From Bacillota bacterium (GTDB taxonomy: Bacteria > Bacillota > Bacilli > Bacillales > Cytobacillaceae), in contig JAUZPT010000051.1 of NCBI GenBank assembly GCA_030705745.1, forward strand, positions 1 to 12,222: DNA of 12,222 bases, in the 5' to 3' direction. Below are positions 11,926 through 12,222 of the stretch, piece after piece; the first letter of the stretch is position 1, and every line of letters starts with the position of its first letter. The notes beneath the pieces were generated by a model that did no database searches, was not told where the DNA came from, and was given only the letters and a program-made list of their open reading frames with translations. The position numbers were made by a program, and so were the translations under genes.

Positions 11926-11973
11926 TATCCTAATAACTGTTGCAAACTTACTAACTTCAAAAGGAGTTCATTC

Positions 11974-12222
11974 ATGTTAATTTTACTAGAACTGATCGAA
12001 AATGTTCGAATTTTCTTTACAAAAGTGAATAACAAAAAAAGAATTCAATCCACAATTTGCTTTATCGCTGTGATTGTTCTTTCAGCGTGCTCTCATAGTC
12101 CGCAAGAAAGTGCGAATTCCAAAACGACAGTTGTAAACATGCAAAGAGATGAAGCAAAGGCAAAAATAATTAAAAAAACACCTTTAGTACCTGCAACTCC
12201 AGTAAAATTACAGGATGCGGTC
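11974..12222 (+). CDS. Lipoprotein, N-terminal part (runs off right edge)
   Basis: 83 codons are visible from ATG 11974, with AAGGAG seven bases upstream. The protein has an unusually long N-terminal tail, MLILLELIENVRIFFTKVNN, followed by KKRIQSTICFIAVIVLSAC, a classical lipoprotein signal whose lipobox LSAC puts the lipidated cysteine at C39. A GTG at 12025 would give a standard 22-residue signal peptide, but it has no ribosome binding site, so I keep the ATG. After the cysteine, the sequence (SHSPQESANSKTTVVNMQRD, then a lysine/alanine-rich part, then TPLVPATPVKL) is a polar, probably unfolded spacer before the real domain, which lies outside the window. The function cannot be inferred. 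Confidence 0.75.
   Translation, partial: MLILLELIENVRIFFTKVNNKKRIQSTICFIAVIVLSACSHSPQESANSKTTVVNMQRDEAKAKIIKKTPLVPATPVKLQDAV

Noticed and set aside
1..12222. CRISPR array, prophage, insertion sequence, toxin-antitoxin or defence system
   Set aside because: No regularly spaced repeats, transposase, integrase or recognisable defence-domain gene is present. Gene content and base composition look like ordinary chromosome.

Overview
The window looks like an ordinary chromosomal segment of a low-GC Gram-positive bacterium, most likely Bacillaceae or a close relative. Support for this comes from AT-rich DNA, strong AAGGAGG-type ribosome binding sites, frequent UUG starts, strong hairpin-plus-U-run terminators, a close YvgN-type aldo/keto reductase, a PAS-STAS RsbR-like protein with a sigma-B-like promoter, and a fragment of the GGAGCGGAAATCAAC intergenic repeat that I recall from many Bacillaceae genomes. 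The genus cannot be fixed from the sequence. I see no transposase, integrase, phage gene, rRNA, tRNA or CRISPR array.

Layout: 1-488 is the start of a leftward GH36 alpha-galactosidase gene that leaves the window. 595-2838 holds three leftward genes for exported proteins: a small secreted protein, a staphylococcal-type nuclease with an excalibur domain, and a lipoprotein. 2979-4837 holds a PAS-STAS stressosome-like protein and a stand-alone nitrilase-family hydrolase. 5185-5901 is a rightward short-chain dehydrogenase, followed by a paired-hairpin intergenic element. 6083-7738 holds a TetR repressor and a YvgN-type aldo/keto reductase, both leftward. 8114-8418 holds a tiny membrane protein and a possible leader ORF. 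8768-11810 holds an Eis-like acetyltransferase, a PhnB/YjdN-like VOC protein and a second GNAT acetyltransferase, all leftward. From 11974 a rightward lipoprotein gene runs off the right edge.

Nearly every leftward gene has its own terminator, and many have a recognisable promoter. The region is therefore a string of single-gene units rather than an operon. The visible themes are the cell surface and secretion on the left, and stress or detoxification functions (PAS-STAS, dehydrogenase/reductases, acetyltransferases, VOC protein) in the middle and right.

No clear new multi-gene system is visible. The best leads are regulatory. An 18-bp dyad upstream of the TetR gene recurs with 14/18 identity between the promoter and start codon of the Eis-like gene 3.4 kb away, which suggests a small local regulon. 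The PAS-STAS gene carries a GTTTAT-N14-GGGTAG promoter, and both of its RsbR phospho-threonine positions appear to be serine. The reductase gene has a perfect 10+4+10 palindrome upstream. The nitrilase gene has a terminator-like hairpin between its promoter and ribosome binding site. Promoter and operator calls were made by eye and are tentative.
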